DNA of 64,000 bases, taken from NCBI GenBank assembly GCA_963795335.1, contig CAWCHI010000015.1, positions 186,001-250,000 of the forward strand, written 5' to 3'. Position numbers and translations under genes: made by a program. The DNA comes from Trebonia sp963795335. GTDB taxonomy: Bacteria > Actinomycetota > Actinomycetes > Streptosporangiales > Streptosporangiaceae. A model generated the notes under the pieces. The model ran no database searches, was not told the origin of the DNA, and saw only the letters and a program-made list of their open reading frames with translations. This document shows, piece after piece, positions 47,336-55,534 of this stretch (positions are counted from its first letter, which is position 1; every line of letters begins with the position of its first letter).

Positions 47336-48192
47336 AAGTTCGCCGTTGGTGGCTCGGCCCGGGCCTGCCGGGTGACCATCTCCGCGATCTGGGACGCGGT
47401 CTCGGTCACCCAGACGTCTGAGTTGCCGAACAGGCCCCGGCCGGAGCGCCCGGACAGCATCTGGCCGAGCTCGGTCTCCGGGTCCGCCCGCTCCGGGGGC
47501 GGGAAATAAGCCGCGAGGTCGGCCGAGGCCGCCGTCGTGTCGTCCTCCGCCTCGATCCGCCTCAGCGCGGAGGCCAGCGACGCCGCGACCTCGGGGCTCA
47601 GCGGGGTCGGAACGGCCAGGTTGGGGGACAGGTACATCGGGCGCCGCTCGGTCATCCGGGACAGGCCCCAGGGGCCGACGTTGCTCCGGGTGATGCGGTA
47701 GGTGATGTAGTCCATCAGGTGCCGGAGGTCATCCAGGCTGGGCAGTTTTCCCTTGCCGAACGCGGCGGGGGTCTTCTCCAGCTGCACCCAGGTGCCCTGG
47801 GCGGTCCGGCCGTGCAGCTTCTCCCGGACCACTGGCCCGCGCATCCCGATGTCGGGGTAGCGCTTCTTGTCGATGTCACGGTGATGACTGGAGATGCGCG
47901 GGTGGCTGACCTTCGCGAACCGCCATTTCTCGTACAGCGCCGGGTCGTCGACCAGCACGTGGCCACCGCGCAGCACATCGCGCAGCTGGGGCACCTGCAT
48001 CCCGTTGGCTTCCAGGTCGACGATGATCGCCGCCTCTTCCGGGCTGAGCTGATCGGCTGCCGCCTGCAGCCCCTTGCGGTAGCGGCCCGCCCGGGCGGTG
48101 ATGTCGATCAGCAGCCGGACCCGCGTGCGGACCTGCCCGGTCTGCTCGGCGCTGAGCGTGGATGAGCCTGAACCGCCTGACCGCCTTGGCAT
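47311..48192 (-). CDS. Protein of unknown function, first gene of a two-gene operon
   Basis: The 293-residue basic protein has a helical N-terminal region (VRTRVRLLIDITARAGRYRK, QLSPEEAAIIVDLEANGMQV). The central part is dense in conserved-looking charged and aromatic residues: KVSHPRISSHHRDIDKKRYP, MRGPVVREKLHGRTAQGTWV, LDDLRHLMDYITYRITRSNV and MTERRPMYLSP. The C-terminal third is acidic and less ordered, ending in a predicted helix. The His/Asp/Lys-rich block could bind nucleic acid or metal, but I know no family. ATG 48192 follows no strong ribosome site. It precedes the other unknown gene. Confidence 0.7.
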   Translation of the reverse strand: MPRRSGGSGSSTLSAEQTGQVRTRVRLLIDITARAGRYRKGLQAAADQLSPEEAAIIVDLEANGMQVPQLRDVLRGGHVLVDDPALYEKWRFAKVSHPRISSHHRDIDKKRYPDIGMRGPVVREKLHGRTAQGTWVQLEKTPAAFGKGKLPSLDDLRHLMDYITYRITRSNVGPWGLSRMTERRPMYLSPNLAVPTPLSPEVAASLASALRRIEAEDDTTAASADLAAYFPPPERADPETELGQMLSGRSGRGLFGNSDVWVTETASQIAEMVTRQARAEPPTANLWTEAGLT

Positions 48193-48312
48193 GGCCCCCC
48201 AGAGATCAGCGATCGCGTGGACCCGGACGTCTTCGACGACGTGAACGTATCCGCGGGGGGAGCGGGTTACGTCACCCGGGCCGGGTGATCCCGCCCGGTG
48301 ACCCGGCCGGCG

Positions 48313-48738
48313 TCAGCCGACGTTCCTGGCCGACGACCCGTACTGGCCGCCGGACAGCCCCATGGTGACGACGCGGCGCGGCCGGATCAAGATGTAGGGC
48401 TCCCCGAACCGGAACGAGGCGCCGATGCGCTGGCCTACCTCGGCGCCGCCCTCAAGGTGGGTTTCCGCGTACCCGCGGACTTCGAGGACCTGCGGTGCGG
48501 GTGCGTCCAGGACCACAGCCACCTGCGGCTGGCGCTGCGCGTCGCGGAACTTCTTCGACTTGGCCATGACATCCGCCCCGAACTCGGCGTTGGCCCCGAT
48601 GACCAGGGCTTCCTCCTCCGGGTGGTAGAACACCGCGACCGGCGCCACGTGCGGCATGCCGTCGGTGCCGACGGTGGCCAGCCGGCCGAGCCGCTGGCTG
48701 TTCAGGAACTCGATCTCGGCCTCAGTGAACGTGCTCAT
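48313..48738 (-). CDS. PPOX-class (pyridoxamine 5'-phosphate oxidase-like) F420/FMN-dependent protein
   Basis: The 141-residue protein begins TFTEAEIEFLNSQRLGRLAT, the usual N-terminus of small split-barrel PPOX proteins of actinobacteria, and has PHVAPVAVFYHPEEEALVIG and a C-terminal YILIRPRRVVTMGL strand. Members bind F420, FMN or heme and act as reductases or binding proteins; the cofactor here is not readable. Its stop is 120 bp from the unknown operon. Confidence 0.82.
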   Translation of the reverse strand: MSTFTEAEIEFLNSQRLGRLATVGTDGMPHVAPVAVFYHPEEEALVIGANAEFGADVMAKSKKFRDAQRQPQVAVVLDAPAPQVLEVRGYAETHLEGGAEVGQRIGASFRFGEPYILIRPRRVVTMGLSGGQYGSSARNVG

Positions 48739-48796
48739 GGCCCGAGCCTATGCCCGCGAACGCTCCAGTTCCCGGTGAGCCAGCCCCCGGGTTGGG

Positions 48797-49606
48797 CTAG
48801 CGCGCGTCTGGCTGGGGCGCGGCCGGGCTCGGGGCGCCGGTCGCTTCGCGGGCCAGCTGCCGTGGGACCCCGCCGGTGGGCGTGCGCTTGCCGTTGACCA
48901 CGCGTTCGAGCACGGCGGCGATGACCCCGCCGGCCAGCGGGGCGACGATGAACAGCCAGACCTGGTTGAGAGCCTGGCCGCCGAGGATCACAGCCGGGCC
49001 GAGGCTCCGCGCCGGGTTGACCGAGGTGCCGGTCAGCGGGATGCCGACGAGGTGGATCACGGTCAGCGACAGGCCGATGACCAGGCCTGCGACGACCGGG
49101 TTGCCGGTCTTGCCGGTGACCGACAGGATGATGAAAACGAAGATGGCGGTCAGGACCACCTCGGCCAGGAACGCGCCGCCCAGGCTGATATGGACCATCG
49201 AGGCCGACCCCCACCCGTCAGCCCCGAGTCCGGTCCGGGACCGGCTGTAAAACGGGGACTGGCCGACCACGGCCCACAGCAGCAGCGCGCCGATGATCCC
49301 GCCGGCGAACTGGGCGACCCAGTACATGCCCGCTTCGGCGAGCTTGATCCGGCCGGCGAGGAACGCACCGAGGGTGACGGCGGGGTTGACATGGCAGCCC
49401 GAGACCGGGCCGATGGTGTACACGAGCGCGAGCAGCACCAGCCCGAAGGCCAGGGCGGTGGCGACCACGCCGGCGGCCGTGCTGAGGCCGGCGAAGTGGA
49501 AGCCGAACATGAGCGTCGCCGCGCCTGCACCGAAAAACACGAGTATCGCGGTGCCGAACGCCTCGACGGTTAGCTTTCGTCCCAACGGTTCCCCCCGGTG
49601 CCTCAT
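48797..49606 (-). CDS. Aquaporin/glycerol facilitator family channel
   Basis: The 269-residue MIP channel has six helices and both pore motifs intact: SGCHVNPAVTLGAFLAG and GTSVNPARSLGPAV. Selectivity-filter residues in LVGIPLTGTSVNPARS with a His earlier in helix 5 (TVIHLVGIP) and the Arg after NPA fit the water-selective AqpZ type. An N-terminal basic MRHRGEPLGRK and a Pro/Ala-rich tail flank the helices. It differs clearly from the AqpS-like channel at 35 kb and has no arsenic context. Confidence 0.88.
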   Translation of the reverse strand: MRHRGEPLGRKLTVEAFGTAILVFFGAGAATLMFGFHFAGLSTAAGVVATALAFGLVLLALVYTIGPVSGCHVNPAVTLGAFLAGRIKLAEAGMYWVAQFAGGIIGALLLWAVVGQSPFYSRSRTGLGADGWGSASMVHISLGGAFLAEVVLTAIFVFIILSVTGKTGNPVVAGLVIGLSLTVIHLVGIPLTGTSVNPARSLGPAVILGGQALNQVWLFIVAPLAGGVIAAVLERVVNGKRTPTGGVPRQLAREATGAPSPAAPQPDAR

Positions 49607-49826
49607 GGCCCGGCCCTTGATGCCGAACGTATCTTAAAAAATACTGAGAGTTACGTTATCGAAGTTACGGGCGCTCAGGTTGCCAGTCAATGGTGATGCC
49701 CGGCACGTCCACCTGGACCGAAGTACCCGCCCGGCCCAGCGCGAAGCGGCCAAGGCACTTATCACCGGGGCGGTGGGCGCATCAACCCGCCGGAACAACC
49801 CCCGGTGAACCAGCGGGCACGTGCAA

Positions 49827-50006
49827 CTAGAACAGGTCGCCGCCGGTCAGCACGTAAACGAACGGCACCAGCGGGATGATGCCGAAAATGGCCCAGGCGA
49901 GCTTCTGGAGACCGGACAGGTCGGTCCGGCCAAGCAGGTTGATCCACATCAGGATGACCGCGACCGGATGCAGGATGCACAGCAGCAGTTCCACGATCTT
50001 CTTCAT
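49827..50006 (-). CDS. Small membrane protein, PLDc_N-like
   Basis: ATG 50006, behind a GGGAGGC ribosome site, gives 59 residues: KKIVELLLCILHPVAVILMW, a polar turn, then LQKLAWAIFGIIPLVPFVYV and a short tail. Two membrane helices with a KLAW-xxP-x-YVL pattern match the small PLDc_N (phospholipase D N-terminal, SHOCT-like) membrane modules that occur alone in actinobacteria. A longer open frame upstream on this strand is only the antisense of the next gene. Function unknown. Confidence 0.7.
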   Translation of the reverse strand: MKKIVELLLCILHPVAVILMWINLLGRTDLSGLQKLAWAIFGIIPLVPFVYVLTGGDLF

Positions 50007-50135
50007 GATTACGCCTCCCAGAGCGCCGGTTACCGTGGCTTCACTGCCCGGAACAAATGTCGGCAAACGACTGGCGGCTGGCCACGTCCGGCATGCCCGT
50101 GCGTTGTCACCACGCACGGATGTCATCATGGCGCC

Positions 50136-50828
50136 ATGAGCGAAGCTGGCCCGCTGACCCCCACGGCCGCCCTCGACCGCGGCGTCGCGTGCCGGGCCTG
50201 GAACGCCGTCCTCGTCCTCGTCGTCGGATTCTCCCTGGTCACCCAGATCGTGCTGCTGGTGCACGGGGGAGCGGACGTCAACACCGTGACGACGGAGGGG
50301 CATCCGGGCCTGACCGTGCGTTATGTCCGGTTGTTCAGCTATTTCACCATCGAGAGCAACATCCTGGTGCTGGTGGTGGCGGTCAGCCTGGTGCTCAACC
50401 CGGCCCGCGACGGACGGCTGTGGCGGGTGGTGCACGCCGACGCGCTGCTCGGCATCATCATCACCGGCCTGGTCTACGCCACCCTGCTGGCCGGCCTGGT
50501 GCACAACCACGGCATCGACGTGTGGGTCAACGCCGGGTTGCATTACTTCGCGCCGCCTTGGGCGCTCGCCGGCTGGCTGCTGTTCGGGCCGCGCCCGCGA
50601 CTGGACCGGGCCACCCTGGGCTGGCTGTGGGTGTGGCCGCTGCTGTGGATCGCCTACACCTTCGCCGCCGGCGCGGCCACCAACTGGTACCCCTACCCGT
50701 TCCTCGACGCGCAGCTGCACGGGTACGCGGTCGCCGTGCGCAACACCGCCGGGGTCATCGTCGTGGCGCTGGTCATCATCGCCATCCTGCGCTTCCTCGA
50801 TACCCGGCTGCCGTCCGTCAACCGGTAA
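50136..50828 (+). CDS. Pr6Pr-family integral membrane protein
   Basis: ATG 50136 gives 230 residues with six hydrophobic helices. LFSYFTIESNILVLVVAVSL and VNAGLHYFAPPWALAGWLLF, followed by LWIAYTFAAGAATNWYPYPF, are characteristic of the Pr6Pr (FAR-17a/AIG1-like) six-helix family seen in many actinobacteria. Some relatives in eukaryotes hydrolyse fatty-acid esters; bacterial roles are not known. It is followed directly by the converging GNAT gene. Confidence 0.78.
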   Translation: MSEAGPLTPTAALDRGVACRAWNAVLVLVVGFSLVTQIVLLVHGGADVNTVTTEGHPGLTVRYVRLFSYFTIESNILVLVVAVSLVLNPARDGRLWRVVHADALLGIIITGLVYATLLAGLVHNHGIDVWVNAGLHYFAPPWALAGWLLFGPRPRLDRATLGWLWVWPLLWIAYTFAAGAATNWYPYPFLDAQLHGYAVAVRNTAGVIVVALVIIAILRFLDTRLPSVNR

Positions 50829-51326
50829 TCAGCCTCCGACCTTAAGCTGCAGGAACGTGTTGGACGGGGCGGTGAACCCGAGCGAGGCGTACAGGGCGGC
50901 CCCGTCGGGGGTGGCGTTGAGGGTAATCACCCGGGCCTCAGTCTCGGCCTGGAACCAGGCCAGCAGCGCCTCCAGGCAGGCCCGGGCGTAACCGAGCCGC
51001 CGGAAGCGGTGATCGGTGCTCATGTTGAACACGTGGCCCTGCACGCCGCCCGGATTGGCCGGCCCCGGGGCGTGCTGGTCGCACAGCCCGGCCGCACAGC
51101 TGACCACGCCCAGCCCCGGGTCGTCGATGACGAAGGCGGCGAAGCCGGCCGGGTCGCGCAACCGCTCGGTGAACCATTCCCCAGCCCGGTCGCGCCACCC
51201 CGGGTCGGCGCCGGCGGTGAGCACGCCCATGTCCGCCAGCATGAGCGCGCGCAGCCGGGTGAGCGCGGGGGCGTCCGCCGCGCCCGCCCGGCGAACGGCC
51301 GGCGGCCGGGCTTGCCTGGTGCTCAT
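50829..51326 (-). CDS. GNAT-family N-acetyltransferase
   Basis: ATG 51326 gives 165 residues. VRRAGAADAPALTRLRALML is the typical N-terminal strand-helix, VFNMSTDHRFRRLGYARACL carries the acetyl-CoA pyrophosphate-binding R-x-x-G-x-A loop, and ITLNATPDGAALYASLGFTA is the C-terminal motif B. The acceptor is unknown. A GTG at 51341 would add five residues. The stop abuts that of the Pr6Pr gene. Confidence 0.85.
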   Translation of the reverse strand: MSTRQARPPAVRRAGAADAPALTRLRALMLADMGVLTAGADPGWRDRAGEWFTERLRDPAGFAAFVIDDPGLGVVSCAAGLCDQHAPGPANPGGVQGHVFNMSTDHRFRRLGYARACLEALLAWFQAETEARVITLNATPDGAALYASLGFTAPSNTFLQLKVGG

Positions 51327-51432
51327 GATCTCATGCGCCACACCGCGGAAGGTAGCAGGGACCGCCCGGGCGGGGCATCAGGTTTGACCGGCCGGCGGAA
51401 TGCCAGGCGGCAGGATAGTTGTTGCTTCAATT

Positions 51433-52455
51433 ATGAAGAAGATCGGTTTCCTCTCTTTCGGCCACTGGTCGGACTCGCCCGGCTCGCAGGTCCGGACCGC
51501 CGCCGACTCGCTGCTGCAGTCGGTCGAGCTGGCGGTGGCGGCGGAAGAGCTCGGCGCCGACGGCGCCTACTTCCGGGTGCACCACTTCGCCCAGCAACTC
51601 GCCTCCCCGTTCCCGCTGCTGGCGGCGGCGGGCGCGCGCACCAGCCGGATCGAGCTGGGCACGGCGGTGATCGACATGCGCTACGAGAACCCGCTCTACA
51701 TGATCGAGGACGCCGGCGCGGCCGACCTGATCGCGGGCGGGCGCCTCCAGCTCGGCATCAGCCGCGGCTCACCCGAGCAGGTGATCGACGGCTGGCGCTA
51801 CTTCGGCTACCGGCCTGCCGACGGCCAGACCGACGCCGACATGGCCCGGGACCACGCGGCGGTATTCCTGGATCTGCTCGGCGGAGAAGGGTTCGCCCAG
51901 CCGAACCCGCGGCCGATGTTCCCCAACCCGCCCGGCCTGCTCCGGGTGGAGCCGCACGCGCCCGGGCTGCGCGAGCGCATCTGGTGGGGCGCCGCCTCGC
52001 AGGGGACCGCCGTCTGGGCCGCCCAGCAGGGGATGAACCTGCAGAGCTCGACCCTCATCAGCCACGAGTCGGACGAGCCGTTCCACGTCCAGCAAGCCCG
52101 GCAGATCCAGGCCTACCGGGACGCCTGGAAGGAGGCGGGCCACGAGCGCGAGCCGCGCGTCTCGGTCAGCCGCTCGATCTTCGCCCTGACCGACCGCCGC
52201 GACTGGATGTACTTCGGTGCCCGCAACCAGGACGACGACCACGTCGGCTTCATCGACGGGGAGAACCAGGCGATCTTCGGCCGGACCTACGCGGCCGAGC
52301 CGGACAAGCTCGTCGAGCAGCTCAAGGAGGACGAGGCCATCGCTGCCGCCGACACGCTGCTGCTAACGGTGCCCAACCAGCTCGGGGTGGAGTACAACGC
52401 GCACGCCATCGAGTCGATCCTGACTCACGTCGCGCCCGCCCTCGGCTGGCGCTGA
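51433..52455 (+). CDS. LLM-class flavin-dependent oxidoreductase
   Basis: ATG 51433 gives 340 residues of a luciferase-like TIM barrel: KKIGFLSFGHWSDSPGSQVR, LGADGAYFRVHHFAQQLASP, RIELGTAVIDMRYENPLYMI and LQLGISRGSPEQVIDGW. The cofactor (FMN or F420) is not evident. The closest remembered group is the bacterial LLM alkanal-monooxygenase-like set with HHFA. It converges on the DUF1707 gene; their 3' ends overlap by up to 134 bp as sequenced. Confidence 0.86.
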   Translation: MKKIGFLSFGHWSDSPGSQVRTAADSLLQSVELAVAAEELGADGAYFRVHHFAQQLASPFPLLAAAGARTSRIELGTAVIDMRYENPLYMIEDAGAADLIAGGRLQLGISRGSPEQVIDGWRYFGYRPADGQTDADMARDHAAVFLDLLGGEGFAQPNPRPMFPNPPGLLRVEPHAPGLRERIWWGAASQGTAVWAAQQGMNLQSSTLISHESDEPFHVQQARQIQAYRDAWKEAGHEREPRVSVSRSIFALTDRRDWMYFGARNQDDDHVGFIDGENQAIFGRTYAAEPDKLVEQLKEDEAIAAADTLLLTVPNQLGVEYNAHAIESILTHVAPALGWR

Positions 52456-53245
52456 CCTCGGGCGGCGGTGACGGGCTGGGGCGAATCAGTCGAGCTTCGC
52501 CCCAGCGGCGGGCGTGCCGCTCACGGTGGTACTCGTGGCGGTCCACCCGGTCCTGCATCCGGGACTCGAGCCGCTGGCGGCGCTCGTCCATCCGCTGCCG
52601 CCGCTCGCCGTCGCGCAGCTCCCTGCGGTCGCGGTAGTCCTGCATGGTCGGCCGGCGCTTGACGTCAACCCCGCCCATGATGGCGACCCCGTTGATGGTG
52701 ATCAGCGGTCCGCCCGAGGCACCCGAGCCTGCGTCGGAGTGGTCGAATGCGCCCATGATGCCGACGCCGGTCACCCGGACGGTGGCGTCCTCGGGCACGA
52801 TGACCTCGCAGCCGCCCATGACCGCGATGATGTGGATGGTCACCTCGCGCTCGGCGAACCGCGCGTCGCGCATGTCGATCTCGCCCCCGCCCATGAAGCA
52901 GAACGCGGTGAACTCCTTCGGCACCACCCAGTCGCCCTTACGGGAGAAGCCGCCGAGGATGGCGACCGCGCCGCTGGAGGTCGCCGCGGCACCGAACCGG
53001 CCTGGGTCAGCGGCGGCGGCCGGCACCGCGGGCACCGACCCGGCGGCCGCGTCGGGCAGGTCGTGGGTGATCGGCTCGAGTTCGGCGTAGGTCTTGGCCG
53101 CGTAGACGGCGTCCAGGCGCTCGTCGAGTTCGTCCATGGTCAGCCGGCCGTCACCCGCCGCCTCGCGCAGGACGTTGGCGACACGCTCCCGGTCGGCGTC
53201 CGAGGCGCGCAGGTTCCGTGGTTCTCCGGCGGCAGGCGTACTCAT
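52322..53245 (-). CDS. DUF1707 plus LiaF-like C-terminal domain protein (end uncertain)
   Basis: ATG 53245 starts STPAAGEPRNLRASDADRER and RLTMDELDERLDAVYAAKTY, the DUF1707 module (about residues 8-62). After an Ala/Pro linker comes VAILGGFSRKGDWVVPKEFT, FMGGGEIDMRDARFAEREVT and VIVPEDATVRVTGVGIMGAF, the repetitive beta-solenoid-like LiaF/DUF2154 wall-stress domain, then a charged Arg/Asp-rich tail. No membrane helix is seen. The frame stays open into the LLM gene to 52322; a shift near 52560 would give a more normal end at 52486. It is probably involved in envelope-stress responses, by analogy. Confidence 0.75.
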   Translation of the reverse strand: MSTPAAGEPRNLRASDADRERVANVLREAAGDGRLTMDELDERLDAVYAAKTYAELEPITHDLPDAAAGSVPAVPAAAADPGRFGAAATSSGAVAILGGFSRKGDWVVPKEFTAFCFMGGGEIDMRDARFAEREVTIHIIAVMGGCEVIVPEDATVRVTGVGIMGAFDHSDAGSGASGGPLITINGVAIMGGVDVKRRPTMQDYRDRRELRDGERRQRMDERRQRLESRMQDRVDRHEYHRERHARRWGEARLIRPSPSPPPEVSASRGRARRESGSTRWRARCTPPRAGWAPLAAACRRQRWPRPP

Positions 53246-53334
53246 ATCTGCCAAGCCTAGGCGCAGCCGCGGGGTCAGGTACAGGGGGACGCTTGGTCGC
53301 TCAGGATCCTTTAGCCCGATTCGGTGCCCACCAG

Positions 53335-54219
53335 CTAGAGCTGGGCCTCGGCCTCGGCGAGCACCCGGGTGATGTCCCGGCCGAAGCGGATGTCGCACGG
53401 GTGCGTCAGCCGGCCCTCGGCCGCCCCGGCCATAAGCTCGGCTGCGGCGACGCGCAGCGCCGCCACCGGGTCGACCAGCTCGGCCGGCATCACCGAGCGG
53501 CCGGCCTCGCCCCAGACGAACACGGTCACCCCGGCCGCCGCCTCGGGGGCGTTCAGGGTGGTGGTCACGGTCGACGTCCCCCCGGTCTGGTGGCGCAGCA
53601 CCAGGTGGGTCACGTCGGACCTGCCCGCCACCGCGGTCACCTCGGTCACCGGGCCGAGGCAGGCCCAGAGCATGCCGACCAGGTGCGGGCCGAGGTCCCA
53701 GAGGGCCCCCTTCTCCCGCCGCCAGGGCGTGCCGAAGGGGCTGTCGTCCTGCAGCGCGGTGCCGAGCCAGATCGCGGCCCCGCCCGACCAGCCCTCGCCG
53801 GACCAGCCGCCGCGGGCCTGCTCGTCGGTCAGCCAGGCCCGGATTTCGGGGTTGAACCGCCAGGTGAAGAAGACCACCGAGGCGACCTGGGCCTCGTCCA
53901 CCGCGGCGACCAGCTTGTCCGCCTCGGCCGCTGACAGCGCGACTGGCTTTTCCAGCAGCAGGTGCTTGCCCGCCTGGGCCGCCCGGACCGCGAGCGGCGC
54001 CTGGACGTGCGGCGGGACCGCGAACGCGACCGCGTCCACCTGGCCGAGGAACGCGTCGAAGTCGGTGTGGCTGACCGCCCCGCAGGTCGCGGCCAGGGCC
54101 GCGGCGGCGGCCGGGTCCCGGCCCCACACGGCCGCCAGTTCCGCGCCCGGCAGCCCGCCCAGGGCGGGAACGTGGCTGATCTTCGCCCAGTAACCAGTAC
54201 CAACGAGGCCGAAACGCAT
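53335..54219 (-). CDS. Gfo/Idh/MocA-family NAD(P)-dependent oxidoreductase
   Basis: ATG 54219 gives 294 residues. MRFGLVGTGYWAKISHVPAL is the NAD(P)-binding Rossmann start, AVPPHVQAPLAVRAAQAGKH and LLLEKPVALSAAEAD contain the family EKP motif with its catalytic Lys, and REKGALWDLGPHLVGMLWAC the D-x-G-x-H catalytic block. Substrates in this family are usually sugars or cyclitols. The maf gene lies divergently 55 bp away. A longer open frame upstream is antisense to maf. Confidence 0.86.
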   Translation of the reverse strand: MRFGLVGTGYWAKISHVPALGGLPGAELAAVWGRDPAAAAALAATCGAVSHTDFDAFLGQVDAVAFAVPPHVQAPLAVRAAQAGKHLLLEKPVALSAAEADKLVAAVDEAQVASVVFFTWRFNPEIRAWLTDEQARGGWSGEGWSGGAAIWLGTALQDDSPFGTPWRREKGALWDLGPHLVGMLWACLGPVTEVTAVAGRSDVTHLVLRHQTGGTSTVTTTLNAPEAAAGVTVFVWGEAGRSVMPAELVDPVAALRVAAAELMAGAAEGRLTHPCDIRFGRDITRVLAEAEAQL

Positions 54220-54274
54220 GGCTCCGATGGTACGCCCGGCCCCGCCGCGAGCGGCAGGCGTAAGGTAGTGCGCC

Positions 54275-54868
54275 GTGCGTGTCGTTCTCGCTTCCGCGTC
54301 CCCCGCCCGGCTGGCCCTGCTGCGGGCGGCCGGGATCAGTCCCGAGGTTGTCGTCAGCGGCGTCGACGAGGACGCCTTCACGGCGCCCACCACCGGCGAG
54401 CTGACCCAGCTGCTGGCGTCGGCCAAGGCCGCCGCGGTAGCCGCCGGGCAGGCCGACGGCCTGGTGATCGGGTGCGACTCGATGCTCGACCTGGACGGGC
54501 AGGCCTACGGCAAGCCCGGCTCGGCCGCCGAGGCGGAGCACCTCTGGCGCCAGATGTCGGGCCGGACCGGCACCCTGTTCACCGGCCACTGCGTGATCGA
54601 CGTGGCCGCAGGCCGGCAGCAGACCGCGACGGCCGCCACCACGGTGCGGTTCGGCCGCCCGAGCAAGGCCGAGATCGCCGCCTACGTGGCGACCGGCGAG
54701 CCGCTGAAGATGGCGGGGGCGTTCACCATCGAGGGGCTCGGCGGCTGGTTCGTCGACTCCATCGACGGCGACCATGGCAACGTGATCGGCATCTCGGTGC
54801 CGCTGCTGCGCCAGCTGTTCCTGGCCCTCGGGGTGACGATCCCCGAGCTGTGGGCCCGGTCCCGGTAA
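54275..54868 (+). CDS. maf: Maf-like nucleoside triphosphate pyrophosphatase
   Basis: GTG 54275 starts RVVLASASPARLALLRAAGI, the diagnostic Maf/YhdE N-terminus. The 197-residue protein also has GCDSMLDLDGQAYGKPGSAA (acidic and Lys active-site residues), MSGRTGTLFTGHCVID and GAFTIEGLGGWFVDSIDGDH. Maf proteins hydrolyse dTTP, UTP or modified nucleotides to monophosphates and affect septum formation. The next gene converges 16 bp downstream. Confidence 0.92.
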   Translation: MRVVLASASPARLALLRAAGISPEVVVSGVDEDAFTAPTTGELTQLLASAKAAAVAAGQADGLVIGCDSMLDLDGQAYGKPGSAAEAEHLWRQMSGRTGTLFTGHCVIDVAAGRQQTATAATTVRFGRPSKAEIAAYVATGEPLKMAGAFTIEGLGGWFVDSIDGDHGNVIGISVPLLRQLFLALGVTIPELWARSR

Positions 54869-54884
54869 GCCCGTACCGGAAGGG

Positions 54885-55529
54885 TCAGTAGAGCAGCTTT
54901 GCGTACTGGGCCGGGTCGTAATGGGCTTGCAGCTCCTCCAGCGTCTCGGCCGGGTTCTGCACCGCCTTGGTCAGCTCGGGGACCGAGGGGATGTGCTCGG
55001 TCGCCGGCCAGCCCGCCGGCTCCCACAGCTGTGACCGCATGAAGGCCTTCTGGCAGTGCGAGAAGACCGTCTCGATGTCGATGAGCAGGGCCAGCACCGG
55101 CCGCTGGCCGCGCACCCGGAGCTCGTCGAACCAGGGTGCGTCGCGCACGATACGGGCCCGCCCGTTGATGCGGATCGTGTCGTCCCGCCCCGGAATCATG
55201 GCCAGCAGCCCGACGTGCGGGTTGGACAGGACGTTGCGGTAGCCGTCGGCCCGCTTGTTGCCCGGCCGCTCGGCGATCACGATCGTGTGGGGGTCGAGCA
55301 CGTGGATGAGCTGGCCGGCCGGGTCACCCTTCGGCGAGGCGTCGCAGTTGCCGTCGGCGTCCGCCGTGGCCAGCACGCAGAACGGGGACGACCGCAGCCA
55401 CTCGATCTGCAGCGGGTGCAGCGCGGGGCGGTCCTTGGCCGCCGCCCGCTCGGCCGGCATCCCGCCGAGCGCGTCGCGCAGCTCTGCCTCGGTGGTGATC
55501 TCGCTGATAAGTGCCTCGGTGGGGGACAT
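54885..55529 (-). CDS. PPOX-class FMN-binding protein (MSMEG_1061-type)
   Basis: ATG 55529 gives 214 residues with a split-barrel core: HPLQIEWLRSSPFCVLATAD, CDASPKGDPAGQLIHVLDPH, TIVIAERPGNKRADGYRNVL, NPHVGLLAMIPG and TIRINGRARIV. The long C-terminal part with HCQKAFMRSQLWEP is typical of the MSMEG_1061-type PPOX family. GTG 55538 is a possible alternative start overlapping ppk2. It begins 5 bp after the ppk2 stop, so the two probably form one transcript. Confidence 0.84.
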   Translation of the reverse strand: MSPTEALISEITTEAELRDALGGMPAERAAAKDRPALHPLQIEWLRSSPFCVLATADADGNCDASPKGDPAGQLIHVLDPHTIVIAERPGNKRADGYRNVLSNPHVGLLAMIPGRDDTIRINGRARIVRDAPWFDELRVRGQRPVLALLIDIETVFSHCQKAFMRSQLWEPAGWPATEHIPSVPELTKAVQNPAETLEELQAHYDPAQYAKLLY

Positions 55530-55534
55530 GCGCC

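Noticed and set aside
52322..54775. 817-codon minus-strand open frame
   Set aside because: Only the part from ATG 53245 downwards is protein-like; the upstream part is antisense to other genes and Arg/Gly-rich.
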